Below are positions 41,648 to 50,433 of a stretch of 64,000 bases of DNA, piece after piece. This DNA comes from a virus. Position numbers and translations under genes: made by a program. Under the pieces are notes generated by a model, which did no database searches, was not told where the DNA came from, and saw nothing but the letters and a program-made list of their open reading frames with translations. Within the stretch, counting starts at the first letter, position 1. Each line of letters starts with the position of its first letter. Location: positions 22,212-86,211 of the IMG/VR virus record IMGVR_UViG_3300050343_000190, one strand, 5' to 3'.

Positions 41648-41787
41648 CTTGTGAAGTAACTTTGTTCAAGGCTGGAAAAGTCTTTAAAGAAACTGTGATA
41701 GCACGGGACTATCAAGATGCTAAGGAAGTTGCCTTAGCAAGAAATCCTGGAGCAACAATTGTTAGTGTAACTGCTGTATTTAAATAA
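41644..41787 (+). CDS. Small protein (47 aa)
   Basis: ATG overlaps the upstream stop (CGATGA) and the stop overlaps the gp62 start (TAATGG), so it is a link in a translationally coupled chain. MTCEVTLFKAGKVFKETV, then ARDYQDAKEVALARNPGATIV: a beta-strand/helix pattern like small cyanophage proteins. Function unknown. Confidence 0.6.
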   Translation: MTCEVTLFKAGKVFKETVIARDYQDAKEVALARNPGATIVSVTAVFK

Positions 41788-42165
41788 TGGAACTCAAAGA
41801 CTCTCAACTCCATCAACTTCAATAAAAATGATCTGGTCAAAGAAGATCCAGAGAGTATCAAAAAGTATCCGCCGTTCATTGTAAATAAATGTCTTGCTGG
41901 ACACATTGATTGTATTATGTTTGCTAATGAGATGAACAAGAATCATCAGTTAGACAAGGATATGCAATATTCATTTTATCTAAATAGTTTGAGGAAAAAA
42001 AAGAGATTCTCTCCTTGGCTCCGTAAGGATAAAATAGATGATTTAGAATGTGTTAAAAAATACTATGGTTATAGTACTGAAAAAGCATTACAAGCATTAA
42101 AGATTTTATCTAGTGAACAAATTAAATTTATTAAACAACGACTTGAAACTGGCGGTAGAAAATGA
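41787..42165 (+). CDS. gp62: Clamp loader small subunit gp62, frameshifted
   Basis: Partner of gp44. ATG at 41787 reads M-E-L-K-D, a frame change near 41804 gives FLNSINFNKNDL, then KKYPPFIVNKCLAGHIDCI, FANEMNKNHQLDKDMQYSFYL and KKRFSPWLRKD, the conserved gp62 block. About 125 aa, the shorter form found in cyanophages (T4 187). It follows the usual order gp44 ... gp62, regA. Confidence 0.85.
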
Positions 42166-42593
42166 CTAATCAAACTGTTGAACCACAAGTAAATTGGTCT
42201 CCTGATATGATGGTTGAGGTAGTGCTCAATGAACCAGATGACTTTTTAAAGGTACGTGAAACACTAACTCGTATTGGAGTTGCATCTAGAAAGGAGAAAA
42301 AACTTTATCAAAGTTGCCATATTTTGCATAAGCAAGGTAAGTATTACATTACACACTTTAAGGAATTGTTTGCACTTGACGGAAAACATGCTAACCTTAC
42401 TGTAAATGATGTGCAGCGTAGGAATCGCATCGCAAGACTTCTTTCTGATTGGGGATTAGTATCCATCGTCTCTGAAGATGATGTTTCTGATATTGCACCT
42501 CTCAATCAAATTAAGGTTCTTTCATTCCGAGATAAGGGTGAATGGATTCTTGAAACTAAGTACAGCATCGGTAGTAAAAAGAAACCTAATTGA
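42162..42593 (+). CDS. regA: Translational repressor RegA
   Basis: RNA-binding protein that blocks translation of early phage messages. Sequence matches T4 RegA along its length: DDFLKVRETLTRIGVASRKEKKLYQSCHILHK (seen in parts), YYITHFKELFALDGK, RRNRIARLLSDWGLV and ETKYSIG. ATG at 42162 overlaps the gp62 stop (AATGA). 143 aa versus 122 in T4, owing to an N-terminal extension. Intact. Confidence 0.95.
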   Translation: MTNQTVEPQVNWSPDMMVEVVLNEPDDFLKVRETLTRIGVASRKEKKLYQSCHILHKQGKYYITHFKELFALDGKHANLTVNDVQRRNRIARLLSDWGLVSIVSEDDVSDIAPLNQIKVLSFRDKGEWILETKYSIGSKKKPN

Positions 42594-42594
42594 A

Positions 42595-43077
42595 ATGAAG
42601 TCTGTTGAACGTCATCGTTATAAAGACAAAGAAATATTTCAAACTAGAACACTAACATATAATCCTTATTCCATGACTGAGATCGAATCGGTCATGGAAT
42701 ATATTTCTAGTAATCTAACGCCAGAATTGGTTACTAAAAAATATCGTGCAGAGAATGCAACTAATCCAATGTTTGGGCATTGTTATCACTCTTCACAGGC
42801 TCTTTTTTATCTGATGGACACGAATGTCCTTGAGCAGAGAACTGCAATCGATTATCATGATGAAGCACATTGGTGGTTAGTTGATACTACTAATGAAAAA
42901 ATTTATGATATCACCGATGATCAATACTACCAGGTTGGTCAGACTCCACCATATCCTGGAAAGAAAAAACCATGGTATGGGTGGAAGCAGCGTCCACACC
43001 AGAGAACCCTCGATCTGATGGTTTTGGTTCTTGGAGACAGATTGGCTCTTGACGAAACCGTCACCTACTCTGTATAA
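42595..43077 (+). CDS. Conserved phage protein with Cys-His-Asp pattern (160 aa)
   Basis: ATG at 42595 follows the RegA stop by 1 base; a longer frame inside regA is unlikely. The core has FGHCYHSSQALFYLM, then AHWWLVDTTNEKIYDITDDQYY. A Cys followed by helix, a His before a strand, and an Asp soon after is the order of papain-like/transglutaminase-like folds; related small phage proteins have GHCYVAS and HWFL-x-x at the same positions, as I recall. Enzymatic activity is unproven. A -10-like TATAAT overlaps its stop (43071). Confidence 0.55.
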   Translation: MKSVERHRYKDKEIFQTRTLTYNPYSMTEIESVMEYISSNLTPELVTKKYRAENATNPMFGHCYHSSQALFYLMDTNVLEQRTAIDYHDEAHWWLVDTTNEKIYDITDDQYYQVGQTPPYPGKKKPWYGWKQRPHQRTLDLMVLVLGDRLALDETVTYSV

Positions 43078-43090
43078 TAGATGAGTAAAC

Positions 43091-43145
43091 GATGAGACAA
43101 GTGCCCCTGGCAAACGAAGTTCTCATCATTATGCCCTTGGCAAAC
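43091..43145 (+). promoter_or_regulatory. Compact intergenic repeat and hairpin
   Basis: Two 14-bp direct repeats, TGCCC(C/T)TGGCAAAC at 43102 and 43132, 30 bp apart, and an inverted repeat GATGAGA (43091) / TCTCATC (43121) in the 76 bp between two genes. The second TGCCCTTGGCAAAC is 8 bp before the next ATG. It may be an operator or a translational control hairpin. Confidence 0.45.
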
Positions 43146-43153
43146 TAAAACAA

Positions 43154-44011
43154 ATGACTATTTTGACGCTTAACAACGTTAAGCAAGTTTTCAACACTCA
43201 GGTTGATTTGAGTGTTTATGAACAGAAGTGGAATCCTGATGATCCTGCTGTTCAAGCATACATGCATCAAAAGTATGGTGTAAGTTTGATTAAGTTTATT
43301 TGGCTTGATCTCAGCACCAAAAATGAAGATGATGATGAATTTACCAACATCGGAGTTCGTGACGAACAGAATACGGGGACTGCTGTAGATGATATGGAAA
43401 ATTCCATCCGTGTGGAAGGATGGTTGACTGATTATTTCCCTGGTATTGTATTCTCCGATCACAAACTTAAAGAAGCACGAACTCGTGCTTTGACTCTAAT
43501 GCGACTTGGTGCTCGATACATGCCGGTTGCACTCTGCTCTCCACTTATTGATGGTAAGCGTGGAGAACTTAATACTGGTATTCTTGGCAATTACCATCCT
43601 GTTCAACGTCGTGTTGTCCAAGAAGACTTTATTGTTGCTGGTTGCACCGGTATTGATCATGATGTTCTGGACCGCAATAAGACTGATATTGAGCGTTGGT
43701 TGTATGACGAACTAAATATCGAAAAAATTTATCCAGCAAACGCTGGTGGATCTATCACCAAGATCATCAACGCAATCTATGCTCGTTCTGAGGGAGACAC
43801 TGCGAAGATTGTTCGTAAGAAGTCCCGTGAAGATTGGATGGAATGGCTTTCTACCTCTTCTGATATGAAGGACGAAACGGGAAATCGTATTGACCCTTAC
43901 ATTCAGTTGGATAGCGATCCTGATTTTGCTCTTTACAAACCAGTAAATAACCCCGAGACCTTTCGTGCGGTCTCTACGAAAGTCGGAAACCCTTATAAAG
44001 AGGTTCGGTAA
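43154..44011 (+). CDS. Conserved phage protein, possible ParB/sulfiredoxin-like core (285 aa)
   Basis: Starts MTILTLNNVKQVFNTQVDLS; intact. The N-terminal half has SIRVEGWLTDYFPGIVFSD followed by KEARTRALTLMRLGARYMPVAL, which resembles the ParB-type pattern of a motif with R-T-R and a following I-P-V-A strand; this is a weak guess. The remainder contains DEDFIVAGCTGIDHDVLD-like and a helical region with RKKSREDWMEWL. A strong terminator overlaps its end. Found in cyanophages but with no known role. Confidence 0.6.
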   Translation: MTILTLNNVKQVFNTQVDLSVYEQKWNPDDPAVQAYMHQKYGVSLIKFIWLDLSTKNEDDDEFTNIGVRDEQNTGTAVDDMENSIRVEGWLTDYFPGIVFSDHKLKEARTRALTLMRLGARYMPVALCSPLIDGKRGELNTGILGNYHPVQRRVVQEDFIVAGCTGIDHDVLDRNKTDIERWLYDELNIEKIYPANAGGSITKIINAIYARSEGDTAKIVRKKSREDWMEWLSTSSDMKDETGNRIDPYIQLDSDPDFALYKPVNNPETFRAVSTKVGNPYKEVR

Positions 44012-44030
44012 ATACCGTTCCTCTTTTTTT
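43998..44030 (+). terminator. Rho-independent terminator
   Basis: AAGAGG-tt-CGGTA with TACCG-tt-CCTCTT and a 2-base loop centre, then seven T. It overlaps the last codons of the upstream gene. Confidence 0.8.
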
Positions 44031-44040
44031 GTTTATATGT

Positions 44041-44048
44041 TATAAATA
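44041..44048 (+). promoter_or_regulatory. T4-type late promoter TATAAATA before hsp20
   Basis: Exact TATAAATA directly after a terminator and 59 bp before the hsp20 ATG, which has an AGGAG site. Confidence 0.6.
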
Positions 44049-44106
44049 TATCGGATGCCTTCGGGGTCCACAAAACACAAACTCGCTTTTAAAGGAGCTA
44101 AGAATC

Positions 44107-44562
44107 ATGGGAAACCTTGCACGGTATACTGCTGCAGATCTGCCTGCGTTGATGGAACGCATAAATAGGAATAGTATTGGAATGGATGAATATTTCGATA
44201 GGTTGTTCGACCTTCATGAAACAACAAAGAATTATCCACCATTTAATCTAGTAACGAGGTCAGTAACGTAGAATCGAAACTAGAACTTGCACTTAGCAGG
44301 ATTTAAAAAGAAAGAAGTAAATGTCTACACACAAGACGGAAAACTCTTTGTCGAAGGACAAAAAGAGGACACCGAGTCAGAAAAAGAGTATGTCCATAGA
44401 GGAATGGCTCAACGATCTTTCACCAGATCTTGGACACTGGCAGAGGATACGGAAGTTAGATCAGTTGAATTTGAGGATGGGTTACTAACTATTGTTCTTG
44501 GTAGGATTGTTCCAGATCATCATCAAAAAAAGTATGGTTTTGATACCCTAACTAATTTTTGA
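44107..44562 (+). CDS. hsp20: Hsp20 / small heat-shock chaperone, frameshifted
   Basis: Alpha-crystallin-type holdase. Starts MGNLARYTAADLPALMERI, a long phage-type N-arm with FDRLFDL and YPPFNLV. After a frame change near 44265, the alpha-crystallin core shows ELALAGFKKKEVNVYTQDG, LFVEGQKED, and RSFTRSWTLAEDTEV with GLLTIVLG. About 150 aa. Typical of T4-like cyanophages, with its own late promoter. Confidence 0.92.
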
Positions 44563-44635
44563 TGCGGTTGATACAGAAGTGTATCACCATGATACACTAA
44601 TATCTAAATAATTATGTACTTACGGAGGACGACTT

Positions 44636-44719
44636 ATGAACTTTACAGCCGCCACTCTCACCGTTGGAATTGCAATGACTATTTTTATCGGTGGTCCCAT
44701 CTCTAGCATACTACCCTAA
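44636..44719 (+). CDS. Single-span membrane peptide (27 aa)
   Basis: ATG at 44636 with a strong GGAGG site 9 bp upstream. MNFTAATLTVGIAMTIFIGG makes one membrane helix with almost no flanking residues, then PISSILP. Below the usual gene-finding size. The strong ribosome site and position between hsp20 and glyA suggest it is made; resembles small photosystem or lysis peptides only in form. Confidence 0.45.
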   Translation: MNFTAATLTVGIAMTIFIGGPISSILP

Positions 44720-44751
44720 TGGTCCACCCACAAATCTATATCTAACCACTC

Positions 44752-44759
44752 CATAAATA
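44752..44759 (+). promoter_or_regulatory. Late promoter-like CATAAATA
   Basis: CATAAATA 80 bp before glyA but upstream of a terminator hairpin; a transcript from it would have to pass the hairpin. Confidence 0.4.
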
Positions 44760-44780
44760 AAAATTGAATATCGTCACCAC

Positions 44781-44821
44781 AGAGGACGACTGGTAAAATC
44801 CAGTAAGTCCTCTATTTTTTT
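44781..44821 (+). terminator. Hairpin upstream of glyA
   Basis: AGAGGAC (44781) pairs with GTCCTCT (44807) and the inner ACTGG (44789) with CCAGT (44800), then attttttt. It ends 10 bp before the glyA start. The inner core and the preceding TATCGTC are repeated in the hairpin after glyA. Confidence 0.75.
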
Positions 44822-44831
44822 GGAGATTATT

Positions 44832-46034
44832 ATGAGTTTAGAAGTCAACGATTCATTAGTTAACGGATTTATCCAAAAAGAACTAGAGAGACAACAGAAT
44901 CATCTAGAGATGATTGCTAGTGAGAACTTTACGTCTCCTGATGTGATGGAAGCTCAGGGTTCAATTCTTACTAATAAGTATGCAGAAGGATTGCCTGGTA
45001 AAAGATACTATGGTGGATGTGAATGGGTTGACCAGATTGAAGATCTAGCAAGAGAAAGAGTAAAAAAACTATTCAATGCAGAGTGGGCAAATGTCCAACC
45101 TCATAGTGGAGCACAAGCAAATGCTGCTGTATTCCTTGCTCTTCTGAAACCAGGAGACACTGTTCTATCTCTTGATCTATCTCATGGTGGTCATCTATCC
45201 CACGGATCAAAAGTTAATATGTCTGGTAAGTGGTTCAATGTTTGCCACTATGAAGTTGATGAGACTGGTAGACTGGACTACGATAGAATATTAGAACTTG
45301 CAAGGGAATGTAAACCACAACTTATCATCTGCGGGTTCTCTGCATACACTAGAACAATTGATTTTAGTAAGTTTAGAAATATTGCTGATGAAGTTGGATC
45401 ATATCTATTAGCAGACATTGCACACATTGCAGGATTGGTTGCATCAGGTGTTCATCCATCACCACTTCCATATGCAGATGTAGTTACCACAACAACTCAT
45501 AAGACTCTGAGAGGTCCGAGAGGTGGGTTGATTATGTCTAATGATGTGGAGATGGGTAAGAGGTTAGACAAGGCAGTATTTCCAGGAACTCAGGGTGGTC
45601 CATTGGAACATGTGATTGCTGCAAAAGCAGTTGCATTCGGTGAGGCACTTAAACCAGAATTCAGAGAATATTGTCTTCAAGTTGTTGCTAATGCAAAATC
45701 TCTTGGTCGTAGATTAATTGAAAATGGTATCAATATTGTGTCTGATGGAACAGATAATCATATTGTTCTACTTGATTTGAGAAGTCTAGGAATCACAGGT
45801 AAGTTTGCTGATCAACTTGTGAGTGAAATTAATATCACTGCAAATAAAAATACAGTTCCTTTTGATCCTGAGTCTCCCTTTGTTACCAGTGGATTACGTT
45901 TAGGTACTGCTGCTCTTACTACTAGAGGGTTTGATGAAAACGACTTTGTTGAAGTTGCTGATATTATTGCAAGTCGATTAAACAATTATGAGCAAGAAGG
46001 AAATAAAGAAGAGTGTTTAAGTAAGAGTATCTAA
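44832..46034 (+). CDS. glyA: Serine hydroxymethyltransferase GlyA
   Basis: PLP enzyme that converts serine to glycine and loads tetrahydrofolate with a one-carbon unit for dTMP and purine synthesis. Intact, 400 aa. The start ATG at 44832 has GGAG 8 bp upstream. The PLP lysine is in [15 protein letters not shown] (Lys about residue 224). Other landmarks are [52 protein letters not shown] and [13 protein letters not shown]. It is slightly shorter than bacterial GlyA (about 415-430). A metabolic gene, probably host- or phage-derived by transfer, set between two related hairpins. Confidence 0.96.
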   Translation: MSLEVNDSLVNGFIQKELERQQNHLEMIASENFTSPDVMEAQGSILTNKYAEGLPGKRYYGGCEWVDQIEDLARERVKKLFNAEWANVQPHSGAQANAAVFLALLKPGDTVLSLDLSHGGHLSHGSKVNMSGKWFNVCHYEVDETGRLDYDRILELARECKPQLIICGFSAYTRTIDFSKFRNIADEVGSYLLADIAHIAGLVASGVHPSPLPYADVVTTTTHKTLRGPRGGLIMSNDVEMGKRLDKAVFPGTQGGPLEHVIAAKAVAFGEALKPEFREYCLQVVANAKSLGRRLIENGINIVSDGTDNHIVLLDLRSLGITGKFADQLVSEINITANKNTVPFDPESPFVTSGLRLGTAALTTRGFDENDFVEVADIIASRLNNYEQEGNKEECLSKSI

Positions 46035-46088
46035 ACTTTGTAAAAGTAATCCTCTCTACTAAATAACAACGTATCGTCGTCGCAGACG

Positions 46089-46129
46089 GAGGGGGAACTG
46101 GCCAAATCCAGTTGACGCCCCTCTTTTTT
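46089..46129 (+). terminator. Hairpin downstream of glyA
   Basis: GAGGGG pairs with CCCCTC (46118) and inner AACTGG (46096) with CCAGTT, followed by tttttta. It shares TATCGTC, CAGA-GGA and ACTGG-nn-AAATCCAGT features with the hairpin before glyA. Confidence 0.8.
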
Positions 46130-46161
46130 ATTGCTAAAATAACTACAAATGAAGAACCCTC

Positions 46162-46452
46162 ATGAAATCACTTCTTTTTGCTGCAGCAGCAATTTTAATT
46201 GCAACTCCTGCTATTGCTCATCCTAGATCCCCAAGAGGCAATTACAAATATCATTATCCAGAATCAAATGTAATGGTAAGGAATGATAGGCAACGTTGTA
46301 AGAAGATTATATACACTACTAAATATGATCAATGGGGATGGTTTACAAGGAGAACAATTCAACCCTTAAGAAGTTGCTGGAAGCATAATAATAACCGCCA
46401 CCATCACTATCACCCCACTGTAAACCCACAATTAAAAATTATCATCAAGTAA
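46162..46452 (+). CDS. Small exported protein with signal peptide (96 aa)
   Basis: MKSLLFAAAAILIATPAIA is a classical signal peptide with a likely signal peptidase I cut after AIA, before HPRSPRG. The mature part is basic with two Cys (RCKKIIY and RSCWKHN) that could form a disulfide and a His/Asn-rich tail (HNNNRHHHYHP). No known family. Possible periplasmic or envelope target; unknown function. Confidence 0.6.
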   Translation: MKSLLFAAAAILIATPAIAHPRSPRGNYKYHYPESNVMVRNDRQRCKKIIYTTKYDQWGWFTRRTIQPLRSCWKHNNNRHHHYHPTVNPQLKIIIK

Positions 46453-46454
46453 TT

Positions 46455-46895
46455 ATGACCATTAGACTTATCGTGACCCGTGAGGGTGAACAAATTATTG
46501 CTGGAATTAAAGAATGGATGAGTGGTCCAGGAGCAGATTCTAGAGTAATTGGATATATTTTAACTAGACCTTGTTTGGTTGATCTTGATATGGATCCCGA
46601 AAATGATGATAACTTTCGCGTCCGAATGGCTCCTTGGATTCCTCTTGCAAAGGATTTGAATGTTCCTATTCCAGCAGACTACGTTGTAACTATGCTTACT
46701 CCTATTAGTAAAGTTTCTGATCTATATGATCGAGACATCGTAAATGCAAGTGAAGAAGATCTCAGTCTAGATGAGAGTCATACTTTCATTGCAGATGATC
46801 CTAATGAAGATATTTTTGAAGCTTCAGATGAAGAATCTGAAGATGGAGAATATGTTGATGAACCAGTATCTGATGTTCCTGAGGTTACTGAATGA
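46455..46895 (+). CDS. Acidic protein with LSm-like N-terminus (146 aa)
   Basis: Starts MTIRLIVTREGEQIIAGIKEW, then RVIGYILTRPCLVDLDM and PADYVVTMLTPISKV; the strand-turn (EGEQII) and R-P-C-x-V pattern looks like an Sm/LSm barrel. The C-terminal 50 residues are a very acidic tail (DEESEDGEYVDEP). Frequent in cyanophages; function unknown. The stop overlaps the next ATG (GAATGA). Confidence 0.6.
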   Translation: MTIRLIVTREGEQIIAGIKEWMSGPGADSRVIGYILTRPCLVDLDMDPENDDNFRVRMAPWIPLAKDLNVPIPADYVVTMLTPISKVSDLYDRDIVNASEEDLSLDESHTFIADDPNEDIFEASDEESEDGEYVDEPVSDVPEVTE

Positions 46896-47143
46896 TAAAA
46901 TCTATATTACTAGTTAATAATATCATTCTTCTTTCAAAGATTGAAGAAGTTGGTGCAGACATTGGAGAACCTGATTGTAAATTAGTCGATCCGTATATTA
47001 TAAATCAATCAACAATGGCACTTTCTCCATGGATGCTTGATTTTTCTGATCAAACTGATTTCATGATTAGTTCTGATAAAATTCTAACAATTACCGATCC
47101 CACAGAACAATTAATAAAAAAATATAACTCTTTGGTAAAATGA
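46892..47143 (+). CDS. Small LSm-like protein (83 aa)
   Basis: MIKSILLVNNIILLSKIEEVG, then CKLVDPYIIN, MLDFSDQTDFMISSDKILTITDPTEQLIKKY. The strands, N-N turn and D-P-Y-I-I motif parallel the Sm-like pattern of the neighbour at 46455 and of the 30626 gene. Overlaps both neighbours by 4 bp. Function unknown; RNA binding is a guess from pattern. Confidence 0.55.
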   Translation: MIKSILLVNNIILLSKIEEVGADIGEPDCKLVDPYIINQSTMALSPWMLDFSDQTDFMISSDKILTITDPTEQLIKKYNSLVK

Positions 47144-47914
47144 GAATTCTAAGTATAGACTTGGACTATATTATGGGTCCAACTATTGGAGAATATGAAG
47201 CTGCTGATTTTTGGAATGATAATTCGGGTGTTAGGTGGGATAATTTCTTTAGATTTAAACCCGAAATAAAGGAGTCTGATCTTTATTTTGATAAGGGTCA
47301 TCTTTTTTATATTTTTAAGTTATTCAATAAATGTCTTCATAATGGAGTAGAAACTAGTTTTGCTTATGATCATGATAATATCTTATATCATATTGGAGAC
47401 AAAACTGACTTAGAAATAATTAATATAGATCATCATCATGACGTAATTTATCATGGAGATATGATTTGGAAAGAGATATCTCCAGATGGATCTCCTTCTA
47501 GTAAAGGAAACAAACATGAATATCGTCATGTTAAGATGAATAATGATATTGATGAAGGATGTTGGATTGCTTATCTTAGAGCTTCAAAATAGGATTAAAT
47601 CTTATACTTGGATAAGTAGTCAGCATTCTATTGATGGTGTTCCTGAAAAAGAAATGGAGTATTTTACAGGACTCATACCAAACATGCGTACCGCTACAAA
47701 GGAAGAGTATGATATACTAGACTATGACTTCGATCATATGCACTTGTGTCTTTCTCCCCAGTACATTCCCCCAGCACACTGGCATCTTTATACGTTGTTT
47801 TTAATTGCTTATGAGGTTTACACTGGTAAGAAAGTTAATCTCGGTGAGATCGGAAACAAAAAATTTGAAATGTCTATTCGTCATCTAAACGTAACTAATG
47901 AAATTCTACACTAA
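47140..47914 (+). CDS. UPF0489-like protein, arginase-fold pattern, frameshifted
   Basis: Starts MRILSIDLDYIMGP; contains FAYDHDNILYHI and IINIDHHHDVIYHG, an I-D-x-H-x-D-type metal site reminiscent of the UPF0489 and arginase/HDAC folds. A frame change near 47590 joins SQHSIDGVPEKEMEYFTG and ends RHLNVTNEILH. About 255 aa. Overlaps the DNA polymerase start by 17 bp. UPF0489 proteins have no proven function; D/H metal binding is inferred from the motif. Confidence 0.65.
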
Positions 47915-50403
47915 TGTCCAGATGATTGGGAACAAATTCCTAGTCAGAGGATATGAAAATGGTCAGAGGGTTATGTACAAGGATGATTTTTTTCCTACCT
48001 TGTATGTTCCTTCTAAAAAACAATCTTCTTACAAAACTCTTGAGGGTGAAAATGTAGAACCTATTAAACCTGGTACCGTCAGGGATTGTAGAGAATTCTA
48101 CAAAAAGTATGAGGATGTGGAAGGATTTAAGATCTATGGAAATGATCGTTATGTAAGTCAGTATATTTCCGAGAAGTACACTGAGAAAGAAATAAAGTTT
48201 GATATAACAAAACTAAAACTACTCACTATTGATATTGAGGTTTCTGCTGAATATGGGTTTCCAGATACGGAATCTGTAGCAGAAGAAATGCTCACTATTG
48301 CTATTCAAGATTACAATACAAAAAAGATTATTGTATGGGGTGTGAAACCTTTTAACAATACACAGGAGAATGTTAGTTATATCAATTGTGGTGATGAGTA
48401 TACTATGCTCATCAAGTTTTTGGATTGGTGGGAGAATAATTATCCAGACATTATCACTGGTTGGAATGTTCAACTATATGATATTCCATATATTTGTGGG
48501 AGAGTCAATCGTGTTCTTGGTGAGAAAGCCATGAAAAAGTTTTCTCCTTGGGGTCTTGTGAGTCAGAAAGAAGTTTACATCATGGGGAGAAAGAATATTG
48601 CATTTGAAGTGGGTGGTCTTTCTCAACTTAGACTACATGGATTTGTATAAGAAGTTTACTTATAAGGCACAAGAATCATATCGCCTAGACTCATATAGCT
48701 GAGGTTGAACTTGGTCAAAAGAAACTTGACCACTCTGAGTTTGATACGTTCAAAGATTTCTATACTGGTAACTGGCAGAAGTTATTGAATACAATATTGT
48801 TGACGTAGAACTTGTTGACCGACTGGAAGACAAGATGAAACTGATTGAACTTGCATTGACTATGGCATATGATGCAAAGTTAATTATGCATGATGTGTTC
48901 TATCAGGTTCGTATGTGGGATAATATAATCTACAATTATTTGAAAGAAGAGGGATATTGTTATTCCCTCCAAAAGATTCGTTCTGATAAAAACGAAAAGT
49001 ATGCAGGTGCATATGTTAAAGAACCGATTCCGGGAAAGTATGATTGGGTTGTGTAGTTTTGACCTTAACTAGTCTGTATCCTCATCTTATCATGCAATAC
49101 AACATCTCTCCAGAAACTTACTGGATGAGAAACATCCAACAGCAGCAGTTGATAAAATCCTTGAATGAAGAGATAAACTTTGAGTTGTATAAAGATAATG
49201 CGGTCTGTGCTAATGGTGCAATGTATCGTAAAGATGTTCGTGGGTTTCTACCAGAACTTGATGGAGAAGATGTATGGAGATCGTGTTATCTTTAAAAAGA
49301 GAATGCTTCAGGCAAAGCAAGCAATATGAAAAGACACCTACTAAGTTGCACTTGAGAAAGAGATTGCACGGTGCAACAACATTCAAATGGCGAAGAAGAT
49401 CTCTCTTAACTCTGCTTATGGTGCTATTGGTAATCAATACTTTAGGTATTACAAACTAGCAAATGCAGAAGCGATCACTTTGTCTGGTCAAGTATCAATC
49501 AGATGGATTGAAATGCGTATGAACGCATATCTAAATAAACTATTGCAAACGGAAGGTGTCGATTATGTTATTGCATCCGACACTGATTCAATTTATCTTA
49601 GTCTCGGACCTCTTGTTGATAAATTTTTTACTGATAAGTCTGGCGATAAAACAAAGATTGTTGGAATACTTGATAAGATCTGTGAAGATAAGTTGGAACC
49701 ATTCATCGAGTCCAGTTATAAGAAACTTGCGAATTACGTTTCGGCATATGAACAAAAAATGATCATGAAGCGTGAGAATATCGCTGAACGTGGTATCTGG
49801 ACTGCGAAGAAGCGATACATTCTTAACGTATGGGATAGTGAAGGTGTTAGATATGAAGAACCCAAACTAAAGATTATGGGATTGGAAGCTGTAAAATCTT
49901 CTACTCCTGCCCCCTGTCGTAAGATGATCAAGGATGCTTTAAAAATAATTCTCAATGGGACAGAAGATGAAGTTATCGAATTCATTGAAAACTGCAGAAA
50001 AGATTTTAGGTCTCTTCCCCCAGAAGAAATTGCATTTCCAAGAACTGCATCAGATGTTAAGAAGTATGCTTCATCTTCGCACATCTATTCAAAGGGAACT
50101 CCTATTCATGTTAGGGGTGCCCTGCTGTTTAACTATTATGTAAAAGAGAATAAATTAAATAATAAGTATTCTCTTATCAATAATGGTGAGAAGATTAAAT
50201 TTATATACATGAAGAAACCGAATCCGATTCATGAAAATGTTTTATCTTTCATACAAGAGTTTCCTCATGAGTTAAACTTGACTAAGTATATTGATTATGA
50301 ATTGCAGTTTGATAAGAGTTTTTTAGAACCTCTTAAGTCTATCCTTGATGCTATTGGATGGAGTGTTGAAAAGAAAATCAGTCTTGATTCTTTCTTTGAA
50401 TAG
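47898..50403 (+). CDS. gp43: DNA polymerase gp43 (family B), frameshifted
   Basis: Replicative polymerase with proofreading. Exonuclease motif I is LTIDIEVSAE, Exo II YDIPYICGRVNR with WNVQLYD; the polymerase motif A is FDLNSLYPHLIM, motif B KISLNSAYGAIGNQ, motif C IASDTDSIYLSL, and the KKRY-type motif is TAKKRYIL. Frame changes are near 48630, 48700, 48790, 48880, 48955-49050, 49265 and 49325-49385; from 49387 it is intact. About 830 aa, normal for cyanophage gp43. The C-terminal SLDSFFE resembles the sliding-clamp-binding tail of T4 gp43. Confidence 0.96.
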
Positions 50404-50433
50404 TGCTATTATTGTTTTATTGTAGGAGTTATT

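Noticed and set aside
44162-44169. CATAAATA inside hsp20
   Set aside because: Internal to the coding region of the Hsp20 N-arm and not followed by a gene start.
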